Positions 8,546 through 17,513 are shown, counted from the first letter of the stretch. The stretch is DNA of 48,437 bases from Bacteroidales bacterium (GCA_017417315.1 JAFPZK010000021.1:1-48437); one strand, 5' to 3'. Numbers and translations are program-made. The notes: generated by a model from the sequence alone, not told the origin.

Positions 8546-10588
8546 ATGTTTACGATAAATAAAAAACAATTATGCACGGCGGCATTTTTGATGCTGGTTT
8601 TAATGGTCTCTACCATTACATCGTGTAAAGACGACGATGAGGCAACTCAGAGTTACAACTTCCTTGAAAGTTTCGGACCTTGTCCCGTGGCACGCGGCGG
8701 TGAACTTACGTTTTTGGGTAAGAACCTCAGCAGCGTTCAGAGCGTAGAATTTCCGGGCGGCGAAACTGCCGCACCTAATTTTCAGGGTAACGGCAAATTT
8801 ACGGTAACTGTTCCTGCTTCGGCACAGCCCGGTTATTTGATTCTTCACACCTCAAACGGCGACATCAAAACCGTTTCTGAAATCGGTTATTCAGAGCCTG
8901 TAACTGTTACGGGATTTTCTCCCGCAGCACAGCGTCCGGGCGGTGAAGTTACGATTTCGGGACAGTATTTGTCTAACGCTACCGAAATTGCAATCGGACA
9001 GGTAAAGATTTCTATGGAAGATGCTGTTAGCGTTACAAACAGTGAAGTAAAATTTGTTGTTCCGGCAGAGGCTTTGACGGGAGAACTTACGCTTCTTGAC
9101 GGTCAGCCCGTAAAATGCGGAACGTTAACCGTAACCGTTCCTGCGTTTACCTCTTGGAGCAAGTCAGAAGGCTTGTTGCCCGGCACTGACGAGGTTACGA
9201 TGAACGGAAATGATCTTGACTTGATTTCAAAAATTACTTTCTCTAACGGTACGGTGATTGAAGCCGCAAATATTAAGGCAACTGCTTCAACGGCTACCTT
9301 TGTATTGCCTCTTGCAGCAGGCGACGGCGCAGTAAAAATGACTACCGTTTCGGGTGTTGACTCAGAAGCCGGCAGCATTGCGACAATCAAACCGGAAGTA
9401 ACATCTTTCGGCGGTGTTTACGGCGATTTCCCTTATTGCGATGATATGTTCTCCATTAAAGGTACTAATCTTCAACTTGTAAAGGAAATTGTACTTGCTG
9501 ACAATACAAAAGAAGACGGCAACGAACATTCAACTTCGACTTTCGTTTCTGCTGATGCAGCCGAAATTCAGTTTGCCGTTCCCGAACTTACCCGTTCTAC
9601 AATGGTTTGGAGCAATGAACTTGGAGCCAACATTCCTACCGGCGACCTTTTCATCATAACTCAGAGCGGCGAAAAAATCAAAGTTTCTACCTCTGAAAAC
9701 AAACTTCAAATCGGTTGGGCTAACATCGGTACGGCTGCTGCATACGAAATCACGGCGGGTGATAAAGTTGTTATGACCGGTTGTACAAACACCGCTTATA
9801 TGACCAAAGTTGAAGCAGACGGTGTTGAAGTAGAGTTTACAAAAGATTCCAAAGATTCATACTCTTTTGTATGGCCTATTACGAATCCGGGTGCAGACAA
9901 GATTTTGAAAGTTTATTATACAAACGGTGATGAAAACAGCAATCAGTGGTCAACCCATTTTACTGTTGCTGCATCTGTAAGTATCTTTGTAACGAGTATG
10001 CCTGAGTCTTTGATTAACGGTGCTGCTGCTTTGGTAAAAGGCGGTAATTTCAGCAAAGTTACCAAAGTAACCATCAACGGTGCTGAACAGGAATTTGCCG
10101 TAAAAGACGAAAATACGATGTTTATAAACGTTTCAGGCGTTACCAAATCTCCGGCAGAAGTAGTTTTTGTTTCGGAGAATGCTTCTGAAAACTATACTGC
10201 AAAATTACCTGTTGAAGGTTTGGCATTGCCGATTGTTCCGCTTGCAAATTCGACTGGTGAATCAATGAAATTCCCGTTTACTGATAGTTGGGGACCGGGT
10301 CAATGTAAATTGGTGAAATCTGCGCAACTTGACAAATATGTTGCCGTAGGTGCAAAAATGACGTTCAAAGTTACTGTCAGCGACGGTGGCGGACAGTGGC
10401 AAATCAACGACGCGTCTTGGACTGCATACACGACACTTGCAGAGTGGAGTTTGAAAGGTCAGGATGTTGATCTTGTTCTTGAACTTACTCAGCAAATGGT
10501 TGACGATTACAATTCTAAGTCTGACGGTGATACTTGGCTTATTATGCAGGGTTCAGGCTTGACTATCAATTATATCGAATTGTTGTAA
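8546..10588 (+). CDS. Multi-IPT/TIG surface lipoprotein, second glycan-binding protein
   Basis: The 680-residue product has a lipoprotein signal (TITSC, Cys27) directly followed by KDDDE, which fits the charged surface-export signal of Bacteroidota lipoproteins. Several tandem IPT/TIG-like folds can be seen, with recurrent phrases such as ARGGELTFLGKNLSSVQSVEF, RPGGEVTISGQYLSNATEIAI and LPGTDEVTMNGNDLDLISKI. The last 130 residues (from about FPFTDSWGPGQ, with the segment GGGQWQINDASWTAYTTLAE) look like a terminal carbohydrate-binding beta-sandwich rich in Trp. It occupies the SusF/second-SGBP position and ends the locus just before a terminator. No enzyme motif was found. Confidence 0.75.
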   Translation: MFTINKKQLCTAAFLMLVLMVSTITSCKDDDEATQSYNFLESFGPCPVARGGELTFLGKNLSSVQSVEFPGGETAAPNFQGNGKFTVTVPASAQPGYLILHTSNGDIKTVSEIGYSEPVTVTGFSPAAQRPGGEVTISGQYLSNATEIAIGQVKISMEDAVSVTNSEVKFVVPAEALTGELTLLDGQPVKCGTLTVTVPAFTSWSKSEGLLPGTDEVTMNGNDLDLISKITFSNGTVIEAANIKATASTATFVLPLAAGDGAVKMTTVSGVDSEAGSIATIKPEVTSFGGVYGDFPYCDDMFSIKGTNLQLVKEIVLADNTKEDGNEHSTSTFVSADAAEIQFAVPELTRSTMVWSNELGANIPTGDLFIITQSGEKIKVSTSENKLQIGWANIGTAAAYEITAGDKVVMTGCTNTAYMTKVEADGVEVEFTKDSKDSYSFVWPITNPGADKILKVYYTNGDENSNQWSTHFTVAASVSIFVTSMPESLINGAAALVKGGNFSKVTKVTINGAEQEFAVKDENTMFINVSGVTKSPAEVVFVSENASENYTAKLPVEGLALPIVPLANSTGESMKFPFTDSWGPGQCKLVKSAQLDKYVAVGAKMTFKVTVSDGGGQWQINDASWTAYTTLAEWSLKGQDVDLVLELTQQMVDDYNSKSDGDTWLIMQGSGLTINYIELL

Positions 10589-10608
10589 TAATCGTATATT
10601 TTGGTTTT

Positions 10609-10644
10609 AAGTCCCTTTGTCTGTTTTGACAGAGGGACTTTTTT
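10609..10644 (+). terminator. Rho-independent terminator of the glycan-utilisation locus
   Basis: AAGTCCCTTTGTC (10609-10621) pairs with GACAGAGGGACTT (10628-10640) over 13 positions with one G-T wobble. The loop has six bases and the stem runs into a T-tract. It begins 20 bases after the stop codon of the second glycan-binding protein and precedes an independent promoter. Confidence 0.9.
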
Positions 10645-10657
10645 ATTTATAAAAACT

Positions 10658-10689
10658 TTTGCGTAAAAAGGAAATAATTTCTAATTTTG
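10658..10689 (+). promoter_or_regulatory. Promoter of the MurF-like gene
   Basis: TTTG (10658-10661), 20 bases, then TAATTTTG (10682-10689) is a textbook Bacteroidota promoter. Transcription would begin near 10696, so an upstream TTG at 10687 cannot be the start codon and the ATG at 10708 is chosen. Confidence 0.8.
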
Positions 10690-10707
10690 CAAAAAAATAC
10701 AAAGACC

Positions 10708-12276
10708 ATGATACTTACAATCGCAATATTCTTATTTGTAATCGTTTACGCCGCTTTGAAGTTCAAAGTGGAACTGCATAAATTTCAGCAAAACTCTTAC
10801 CGAAACGAAAGGTTTTGGAAATTTTTGAAAGGAGGGGATTTGTTTTCAAAAATCCGTATCGCTGAATTTTTTAGCCTTTTAATCGCTTGTGCGGGATTGT
10901 TTTTTGAAGAAAAATTTCCGTATTTTTTAGCACCGTTTGCGTTAATTTTGCTTTACTACGTTTATTACAACAAAACCTATAAACCGAAAGTTAAATTCAA
11001 CTTTACGGCAAGGGCAAAACGGTTGTATTTCACGACATTCGGCTTGTTTTTTGTTATTGGAGAATTGGGATTTTTGTTTTCAAAAAGCGAAAATGCCGCA
11101 CTTTTAACTACACTTGGGTTTACCGTTTTTAGTTTCTTGATGTTAATGCTCTCGAACATCGTTTTAAAACCCGTTGAAAATCACATTAACAACTGGTACA
11201 TCAACGATGCAAAACGTATTCTTTCGGAGCATAAAGATTTGATAATCGTCGGCATAACAGGAAGTTACGGAAAAACTTCTACAAAGCATTTCTTGGAAAA
11301 AATCCTCAGTGAAAAATATAACGTTTTGATGACACCGGGGTCTTTTAATACGACGATGGGGGTTGTCCGCACAATCCGCGAATATTTAAAGCCGACACAT
11401 CAGGTTTTTATCTGCGAAATGGGCGCAAAACAAATCAACGACATAAAAGAAATTTGCGACATCGTTCATCCTACAATCGGCATTTTGTCATCGGTTGCCG
11501 AACAACATTTGGACACTTTTAAAAATATAGAGAATGTTCGTAAGACCAAATTTGAATTAATTGATTCTTTGCCTGATGACGGTCTTGCAATTCTTAACGG
11601 TGATTATGAAATCATCAAAAACACTCCGAAATATAAGCCGACGGAATATTTTTCGACGGATAACGACACGAATGACTATTCGGCAAAAAATATAAAATTT
11701 TCACCGCAAGGTACTGATTTTGAGTTATATCACTTTAATGAAAAAATTGCTGACTTGTCAACGCCCTTGCTTGGCATTTATAATATTTCTAACATTATTT
11801 CGGCGGTAGTTTGTGCGTTGAGGCTTGGGTTAACGCTTCAACAAATAAAATTCGGCGTTCACAAACTTCAAGCCGTTGAACACAGAATGGAAATCAAAGC
11901 AGGACCAAACGGCGTGGTTATCATTGACGACGCTTTCAACTCCAACCCGAAAGGTGCTAAAATGGCGTTAGAAATTCTTTCACAATTTACTGATTGTAAG
12001 AGAATTATCATTACTCCCGGCATTATAGAACTCGCTGACAGAGCCGATTATTATAACGGCGAACTCGGAAAACAAATTGCCGCAGCCGCTGACTTCGCAA
12101 TTCTTGTCGGCAAAGAACAGACAAAGGCAATTTACGACGGATTGAAATCCGCAAATTATCCCGAAGACAAGATTTACATTGCGACCGGCTTACAAGATGC
12201 GGCAACTTTTGCGTATTCGCAAGCGACTTCCGGCGATGTGATTTTGTTTGAAAACGATTTGCCGGATTATCATTGA
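10708..12276 (+). CDS. Membrane-anchored Mur ligase family protein (MurF-like)
   Basis: The 522-residue product has about 140 residues of N-terminal hydrophobic sequence with four or five likely membrane helices. A Mur ligase core follows: ATP loop GITGSYGKTSTK (from residue 182), QVFICEMGAKQINDI, the HLDTF segment and a C-terminal part with HRMEIKAGPNGVVIIDDAFNSNP. MurF adds D-Ala-D-Ala to the UDP-muramoyl tripeptide in peptidoglycan synthesis, and the central and C-terminal segments match MurF best among Mur ligases. The membrane part is not found in canonical cytoplasmic MurF and replaces its uridine-binding N-terminal domain, so the acceptor may differ, for example a lipid-linked or already membrane-bound substrate. 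The 3' end overlaps the convergent argR gene by seven bases. Confidence 0.75.
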   Translation: MILTIAIFLFVIVYAALKFKVELHKFQQNSYRNERFWKFLKGGDLFSKIRIAEFFSLLIACAGLFFEEKFPYFLAPFALILLYYVYYNKTYKPKVKFNFTARAKRLYFTTFGLFFVIGELGFLFSKSENAALLTTLGFTVFSFLMLMLSNIVLKPVENHINNWYINDAKRILSEHKDLIIVGITGSYGKTSTKHFLEKILSEKYNVLMTPGSFNTTMGVVRTIREYLKPTHQVFICEMGAKQINDIKEICDIVHPTIGILSSVAEQHLDTFKNIENVRKTKFELIDSLPDDGLAILNGDYEIIKNTPKYKPTEYFSTDNDTNDYSAKNIKFSPQGTDFELYHFNEKIADLSTPLLGIYNISNIISAVVCALRLGLTLQQIKFGVHKLQAVEHRMEIKAGPNGVVIIDDAFNSNPKGAKMALEILSQFTDCKRIIITPGIIELADRADYYNGELGKQIAAAADFAILVGKEQTKAIYDGLKSANYPEDKIYIATGLQDAATFAYSQATSGDVILFENDLPDYH

Positions 12277-12749
12277 AGATTATGAACGTTTATAATCTTG
12301 TCTTTTAGGGACGGAAATTCTTTGATGAGGACTTGTTCAACTTCTGTCCGTGAAAAACCGTCCCTTATGATGATTAAAATAGTGTCGTCGCCGGAAACCG
12401 TGCCGGCGATGACGGGCAGTCTTTTTGCGTCAATCTGTACCGAAACTGCATTTGCAAAACCTGCCTGCGTTTTTACGACAGCCATATTTGTTCCGGCAAA
12501 TTCCACGGCTTCAACCTGTGCGGTCATAATGTCGGCTCTGAAAGCCCCGACAGGAAGTTTGTAAACATATCCGCCTTCGCCGTCTGAAACCCTGACGGCG
12601 TTCATTTCCTTTAAATATCTCGAAAGACTTGCTTGTGTTATGTCAACGCCTTCTTCCGTAAGTCGGTTAAGAATATCTTTTTGCGACCTAATTTCTTCGG
12701 TTTCAATTATTTGCCTTAACAGCAATATGCGGTTTTTCTTATTGCTCAT
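12270..12749 (-). CDS. argR: Arginine repressor ArgR
   Basis: The 159-residue protein has a winged-helix DNA-binding half (residues 1-70, with RSQKDILNRLTEEGVDITQASLSR split across its recognition helices) and a C-terminal arginine-binding and hexamerisation half with GTVSGDDTILIIIRDG. Both halves match ArgR/AhrC. It senses arginine and represses biosynthetic genes or activates catabolic ones. No arginine gene is in the window, so it acts elsewhere. A well-formed minus-strand promoter lies at 785-815 of the 12-kb block (12785-12815), about 40 bases before the ATG. It is convergent with the MurF-like gene and their stop codons overlap. Confidence 0.93.
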   Translation of the reverse strand: MSNKKNRILLLRQIIETEEIRSQKDILNRLTEEGVDITQASLSRYLKEMNAVRVSDGEGGYVYKLPVGAFRADIMTAQVEAVEFAGTNMAVVKTQAGFANAVSVQIDAKRLPVIAGTVSGDDTILIIIRDGFSRTEVEQVLIKEFPSLKDKIINVHNLQ

Positions 12750-12784
12750 ATTTAGATGCTAAATTTCTTTTTGGATTTCCGCCC

Positions 12785-12815
12785 CAAAAATACTAATAAA
12801 AATTATAAGTTGCAA
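12785..12815 (-). promoter_or_regulatory. Promoter of argR
   Basis: On the minus strand TTG (12813-12815) is followed after 20 bases by TATTTTTG (12785-12792). Start of transcription is expected near 12778, leaving a leader of about 28 bases. I could not identify a convincing ARG box overlapping it. Confidence 0.7.
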
Positions 12816-12957
12816 GATTATTGCAAAAAAAATGCAGTATATTAAGTTATTGTTAATTTTATTAAAACTGTGTTAAATAACCTAAATGTAAGTGTTTGAT
12901 ATTTAGTGGTTTATTTAATGAGTGTACGTAATACTCTTAAAATGAACAAAATGAACT

Positions 12958-12988
12958 ATTGCATTTTTAGAAAAACGTTTTAATTTTG
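12958..12988 (+). promoter_or_regulatory. Promoter upstream of the cupin gene and solenoid cluster
   Basis: ATTG (12958-12961), 19 bases, then TAATTTTG (12981-12988) fits the Bacteroidota consensus. The leader to the cupin ATG is about 45 bases. The four following genes have gaps of 2 to 32 bases and no promoter of their own that I can see, so this may drive the whole 13039-18770 stretch. Confidence 0.7.
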
Positions 12989-13038
12989 CAGTAACAATTT
13001 AACGACAATTATATAACAGTGATCTAAATTTATCAATT

Positions 13039-13380
13039 ATGGCTAATTCAGTATTTTTTCACGACAAGATCGAGAAAATCGATATGGGGAATGGTGTTAT
13101 TCGCCAAGACTTTGCTTCCGGCAAAAATATGAACGTCCTTCATTGGAATATGTCCGACAAATCTGTTGTCGGCATGCACACACACCCGCAAGAGCAGTTC
13201 GGCTATGTTATAAAAGGCGGTTTTGAACTCACAATAGGGGAAGAAGTTTTTCACCTCAAAGAAGGCGATGCTTATCTCGTACCTGCTAACGTACCTCACG
13301 GCTTTGTCGCTGTCGGCGAAACTGAGGCTATTGATGTATTTGCGCCCATTAAAACGGAATTTCCTTGGGACAAAAAATAA
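13039..13380 (+). CDS. Small cupin-domain protein
   Basis: A 113-residue single-domain cupin without signal peptide. The first metal motif is HTHPQEQFGYVIKGGFEL, giving H47, H49 and Q53 as likely ligands, with His87 in VPANVPHGFVAV from the second motif. The Gln instead of Glu in motif 1 is a common variant. Such proteins may be metal-dependent isomerases, dioxygenases or ligand sensors, and the sequence does not decide between these. It is first in a likely operon with the beta-solenoid proteins, 31 bases upstream, but no functional link is known to me. Confidence 0.85.
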   Translation: MANSVFFHDKIEKIDMGNGVIRQDFASGKNMNVLHWNMSDKSVVGMHTHPQEQFGYVIKGGFELTIGEEVFHLKEGDAYLVPANVPHGFVAVGETEAIDVFAPIKTEFPWDKK

Positions 13381-13411
13381 TTCATAATTCATATTCGTAA
13401 TTTAAATTAGT

Positions 13412-14959
13412 ATGAGAAGATTGTATTTGTTCGGCATGATGGCTGCCGCAACACTGCTATATTCATGCCATAAAGACACCGAAATAGAGTATCGCGATGT
13501 TATTGTCCATGATACTGTTACCATAGATAAAACTGTAACGGAATATGTCAATGCCGGACAATATTTCGGAAACAAACCGCTTTTGATAGACAGAGGCGAT
13601 ACGGTAATCATCAGTTACGGCGACATCAATGTAGGTAATGTTGACGATGATGTGGTTTTCGGAATGACGTCCACTATTATGACTCCTCATGGCAAGGACA
13701 AAGGTGCTACTATCAACTGTATTGGAATTGGCGCAGCGGTTCTCGTCGAAGGTGAAGGCGGCGGCAAAAGAGTCGATATGAGTGCCGAACCTACGAATGT
13801 TACAATCGTAAACCGTGGTACAATCACCGTCCATACAAAAGACTTGTACGAGAAGTTTAAGGCAGATTTGTGGACAAGAACCGACACTCTAAAATACGAG
13901 TATCTGAGAGTTTTACCTCTATATGTCGGCAAAAATTCTAAGGTTATCAACGAAGGTATTATCAATGTGTATTTCGACCATGATGAAACCTCTCCTTGCA
14001 CCGTTTACACCATGGCTCTCGTAGCCGGCGACGGTGGACAGATTGTCAACAGCGGTGAAATACATTTTTACGGTAAGGGTTCCAATTATACTCGTATGAG
14101 AGGTGTGGCAACATTTGCCAATAATATCACCGTTGTTAACGACGGAATCATGACGGCAGAAGTGGAAATGGCTGAGGATTCGCGCGGAATCACCACCGGC
14201 GGCACACTTTCTAACGTAATCAACAATGGTACAATCGATTTTAAACTTCCCGGTACGTTGTTCGGAATGACACGTTTCGGCAATTCAAACATCGTAAACA
14301 ACGGCAAAATCCATCTTACATCGCTTAACCGCCCTGCCGGATTAGAAGACAATTTCTATCAGGTTGCCGGTATTTACGAGCCTATTTCGGGTGCTACGCA
14401 GAATATCCCGACGGGACTTTCTACAATTATCAACCGTGGCGACATTACAATTGATATCAGCGGCGACGGCGTTGTTAATACCGACCGTACTTGTTTCGGC
14501 ATTTATCTTGACGTTCAGGCTGGTACTACCGAAGTAATCAAGCATTTTAATGTCAATATCACCAACGACAGTCTTATTACAATCAACAATTTTGCAGGCA
14601 ATCCTTGCAAAGCGGCAGAATTAGGCGGCATTTCAAGAATTTATAAGGAGAAAAATGTCAAGTTGTATCTTTCTGTCGGTAATTGGAAAACCAAAATCCG
14701 TGACTTTAAGACCGATAATCTTTTCTACGGCACAGGCGTTAATATGAATTTGGGTGCTTCCAAATTTACGTTCTTGCCCGGCGAAAAATATACATTCGGC
14801 ACTCCTTGCAGCGTTAGCGACTTTCTTGCAGGAGAAGGCAACGAACTTTCGCCGGTTACCTCTGCCAACTTTGAGGCGACAAATGCAAATTATCCTTTTG
14901 TCTTTGACGAAACGGAACAAACTATCACGATAAATAATGCAACTCCCGTAGCAAAATAA
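13412..14959 (+). CDS. Beta-solenoid repeat lipoprotein, family not recognised (paralog 1)
   Basis: The 515-residue product has a lipoprotein signal ending LLYSC (Cys19) followed by HKDTE. Its middle is built of imperfect repeats of about 25-40 residues with a core of the type V-x-N-x-G-x-I-x-V: TIVNRGTITVH, KVINEGIINVYF, QIVNSGEIHFYG, TVVNDGIMTAEV, NVINNGTIDFKL, NIVNNGKIHL and TIINRGDITIDI. This pattern is typical of right-handed beta-helices such as those of adhesins and autotransporter passengers. Near the C-terminus NWKTKIRDFKTDN is shared with the two paralogs downstream. No catalytic motif is evident. It is probably an envelope-anchored structural or binding protein. Function is unknown. 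Confidence 0.7.
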   Translation: MRRLYLFGMMAAATLLYSCHKDTEIEYRDVIVHDTVTIDKTVTEYVNAGQYFGNKPLLIDRGDTVIISYGDINVGNVDDDVVFGMTSTIMTPHGKDKGATINCIGIGAAVLVEGEGGGKRVDMSAEPTNVTIVNRGTITVHTKDLYEKFKADLWTRTDTLKYEYLRVLPLYVGKNSKVINEGIINVYFDHDETSPCTVYTMALVAGDGGQIVNSGEIHFYGKGSNYTRMRGVATFANNITVVNDGIMTAEVEMAEDSRGITTGGTLSNVINNGTIDFKLPGTLFGMTRFGNSNIVNNGKIHLTSLNRPAGLEDNFYQVAGIYEPISGATQNIPTGLSTIINRGDITIDISGDGVVNTDRTCFGIYLDVQAGTTEVIKHFNVNITNDSLITINNFAGNPCKAAELGGISRIYKEKNVKLYLSVGNWKTKIRDFKTDNLFYGTGVNMNLGASKFTFLPGEKYTFGTPCSVSDFLAGEGNELSPVTSANFEATNANYPFVFDETEQTITINNATPVAK

Positions 14960-14991
14960 TTTTTTGCTACTCAGGGACAAAAAGAACTGAT

Positions 14992-16224
14992 ATGACACAA
15001 ACAACAGCAATAATAGTCGGCAATGGCGGGTACGCTGTCAACGAGGATATACTTGAAATATCAGAGCCTATTGGCGCAAATTATTTTGAGTATTCTCACG
15101 GCAACATTCCCAACAATCCGGGCGTAAGGGTAAAAAACATTGCGCTCTGCGGACTTGCCGCACTCGAAGACAATCCCGACTATCCGGGAGAAAAAAAACT
15201 TGCCGATTCGGCGGTGCTAATCAACAGGGGCGTTATTGACATACATTTCGACAAGATTTATGCCCTTTACAAAAGCCGCAAGTCAGACCCGATGGACACC
15301 GATTTCGACACGGTACGCTGTTATGCAATGGCGGCGGGTGCCGATTCGATGCTTGTAAACGAGGGTACAATCAATGTCTATATGGACAACGATATTGATG
15401 CTCGCGTATCGCTGTACGGCTGTGCGTTGTGGGCAAACGCTCGTTCGCTTATGATCAACAAAGGCGAAATCAATTTTATCGGCAACGGGTCGTATCAAAG
15501 TTACATTCGCGGTATCGGCAGCATGGACAGCCATTTGCAGTGCATCAACGACGGTGTTGTAAACGTAAAACTCCAACGCGCTTATCAGACCAGAATTCTG
15601 CATACGGCGGGAAGTTTCGGCTCGCTTATCAACAACGGTAAAATCAATGTTGATACCACGGGCAGAATCATGGTTCTCGGTTCTTTGATGGGTACTTCTA
15701 TGGTCAACAACGGTGAGATTACAATCGAAGACCACGCTGTTTGGCTCAAAAACATTGTGCCTTACCATTATCAGTTCGACCCGCTTGCAACGGTATTTTA
15801 TGAGCATTTCCCTGCTAACGACTTGCCGTGCCGTCCGACAGTCAACCACGGAAAAATCAAAATCAATGTCCGTACTTCTGAGGAGACGGGAGATAATGCC
15901 GTGGCATTCGCGTATTTCGTTCTTCAAATCGGAGAAAACGGTAAATATGCAGTACATACTCTCGAAAACGACGGCGAAATTGTAATTACTCAGCAGGGAT
16001 GCAAAAAGGCGGCTGTGGCTGAGGTCGGAATCAACATTCAGACCATGGGTAACAATCCTACTAAGGTAAAATTAGGCAAATGGACGACTTCAAACCGTGA
16101 TTTCAACACCACATATCCTATTGTTTTGCACAGAAGTGCGGCTTTGGATTTGTCGGATATGCAACTTACTGATTTTGACGATAAACCGTTGTCAACAGAC
16201 GGCATTGTAAAACAATTGAACTAA
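14992..16224 (+). CDS. Beta-solenoid repeat protein without signal peptide (paralog 2)
   Basis: The 410-residue protein shares the solenoid core of its neighbours: VLINRGVIDIHFD, MLVNEGTINVYMD, LMINKGEINFIGNGSY, QCINDGVVNVKL, SLINNGKINVDT, SMVNNGEITIED, PTVNHGKIKINV and HTLENDGEIVIT. The C-terminal module includes WTTSNRDFNTT. Unlike paralog 1 it starts directly with MTQTTAIIVGNGGYAVNEDI and no secretion signal or upstream in-frame start could be found, so it may be cytoplasmic or exported by an unrecognised route. It starts 32 bases after paralog 1. I recognise no named family. Confidence 0.65.
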   Translation: MTQTTAIIVGNGGYAVNEDILEISEPIGANYFEYSHGNIPNNPGVRVKNIALCGLAALEDNPDYPGEKKLADSAVLINRGVIDIHFDKIYALYKSRKSDPMDTDFDTVRCYAMAAGADSMLVNEGTINVYMDNDIDARVSLYGCALWANARSLMINKGEINFIGNGSYQSYIRGIGSMDSHLQCINDGVVNVKLQRAYQTRILHTAGSFGSLINNGKINVDTTGRIMVLGSLMGTSMVNNGEITIEDHAVWLKNIVPYHYQFDPLATVFYEHFPANDLPCRPTVNHGKIKINVRTSEETGDNAVAFAYFVLQIGENGKYAVHTLENDGEIVITQQGCKKAAVAEVGINIQTMGNNPTKVKLGKWTTSNRDFNTTYPIVLHRSAALDLSDMQLTDFDDKPLSTDGIVKQLN

Positions 16225-16230
16225 ACTAAA

Positions 16231-17511
16231 ATGAATACAACTACAATAGCGTTACGTTCTCAACAAGGCAGGTATTCGGTGAATAAAGACCACATCATTA
16301 TCTCCGAGCCTCAGCAGTGTAACATTGCTGACATACAAGAACAGGCAATTGCTGCCGGTCAGATCTTAAACGGTCGCAACATCGCGCTTTACGGTATGGC
16401 GGCTCTTATTGACGACCCTGAAAATCCGGGACGTCAGCATTTGGCTTCAAATGCTACTTTGGTCAACGAAGGTATAATCGAGATTCATCTCGACAAAATG
16501 GTGAAAGCCTACAAAGACCAAATCAAAAAAAATCCGAAAGATGAAAACGGTATCTACCGTTTTATCAAGTGCTTTGCTATGGCGGCGGGCAAAAATTCGA
16601 TGATTGTCAACAACGGTGTTATAAAGGTGTATTTCGATTACGATGACAACGACCTGACACCCGTTTACGGCGAAACACTTCTTGCGGGCGAGAGTTCCAC
16701 CATTATCAACAACGGCGAAATTCAACTCCTCGGCAACGGCTCTTACAACACTCAGGCGCGTGCGATTGCCGTTCCTGCCGACAATATGACAATCGTCAAC
16801 AACGGTAAAATCTCTCTTGACATGTTGAAAGCCTCTACGATTAGAATTTTGGCTACAACGGGCAAGGGCGGTTCTATTCTCAATTACGGAAAAATTTTCG
16901 TGAAATCACAAGGCAGAATTATGACCGTAGCGCGTTTTGCCGACACCAATATGATTAACGCCGGCGAAATCGAACTCGTATCGGTTGCCAAGTTTATCGA
17001 AAACAAGGTTTCATTCCTTTATCAGTCGTATCCTTTGGCATGTGCTTTTTACGAGCATTTCCTTCCTAACGAGAACCCTGTTCCGCCTATTATCAACAGC
17101 GGAAAGATTAAGATTCATTTGGAAGGTTCGCAAGAATCCACCGAAAAGGCTGTTGCTTTCGGTATTTACTCCGAACTTGTCGGTCAAGAAACTCAGTGCC
17201 ACGTATTTGAAAACACGGGTGAAATTACCCTTACAAAGTCGGGACCGTTTGATTTTCAAATTGCAGAAGTGGGCTTTAATGTTCAGTCTGCCAAAGATAT
17301 GCCTTTCGATGTGGAAATCCGTCGTTGGAAAACCAAAAAACGCGATTTCAACACTACAAAAGACCTCTTTGTATGTGGTAGCGGACGTTTTGACCTCTCA
17401 AAAGCCGAAATCACGGATTTCGACGGTGCTGCGCTCCCGAAAGACGGTGCTGTGATTCAAAATGAAGAAAATTTAAAACGCGGAGATACATTCTCGGTGA
17501 AACTTGTATAA
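16231..17511 (+). CDS. Beta-solenoid repeat protein without signal peptide (paralog 3)
   Basis: The 426-residue protein is clearly homologous to the preceding gene along its whole length. Examples are IALYGMAALIDDPENPG against IALCGLAALEDNPDYPG, MIVNNGVIKVYFD against MLVNEGTINVYMD, and LLGNGSYNTQARAI against FIGNGSYQSYIRGI. It carries the same C-terminal segment, RRWKTKKRDFNTT. It also lacks a signal peptide. The gap to paralog 2 is six bases and to the next lipoprotein two bases, so expression is surely coupled. Tandem duplication followed by divergence is the simplest origin. Function is unknown. Confidence 0.65.
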   Translation: MNTTTIALRSQQGRYSVNKDHIIISEPQQCNIADIQEQAIAAGQILNGRNIALYGMAALIDDPENPGRQHLASNATLVNEGIIEIHLDKMVKAYKDQIKKNPKDENGIYRFIKCFAMAAGKNSMIVNNGVIKVYFDYDDNDLTPVYGETLLAGESSTIINNGEIQLLGNGSYNTQARAIAVPADNMTIVNNGKISLDMLKASTIRILATTGKGGSILNYGKIFVKSQGRIMTVARFADTNMINAGEIELVSVAKFIENKVSFLYQSYPLACAFYEHFLPNENPVPPIINSGKIKIHLEGSQESTEKAVAFGIYSELVGQETQCHVFENTGEITLTKSGPFDFQIAEVGFNVQSAKDMPFDVEIRRWKTKKRDFNTTKDLFVCGSGRFDLSKAEITDFDGAALPKDGAVIQNEENLKRGDTFSVKLV

Positions 17512-17513
17512 TT

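Noticed and set aside
15283..15957. Minus-strand frame of 224 residues opposite solenoid paralog 2
   Set aside because: The repeated codon pattern of the sense gene leaves this antisense frame open; sense repeats align with paralogs 1 and 3, while the antisense product resembles nothing I know.
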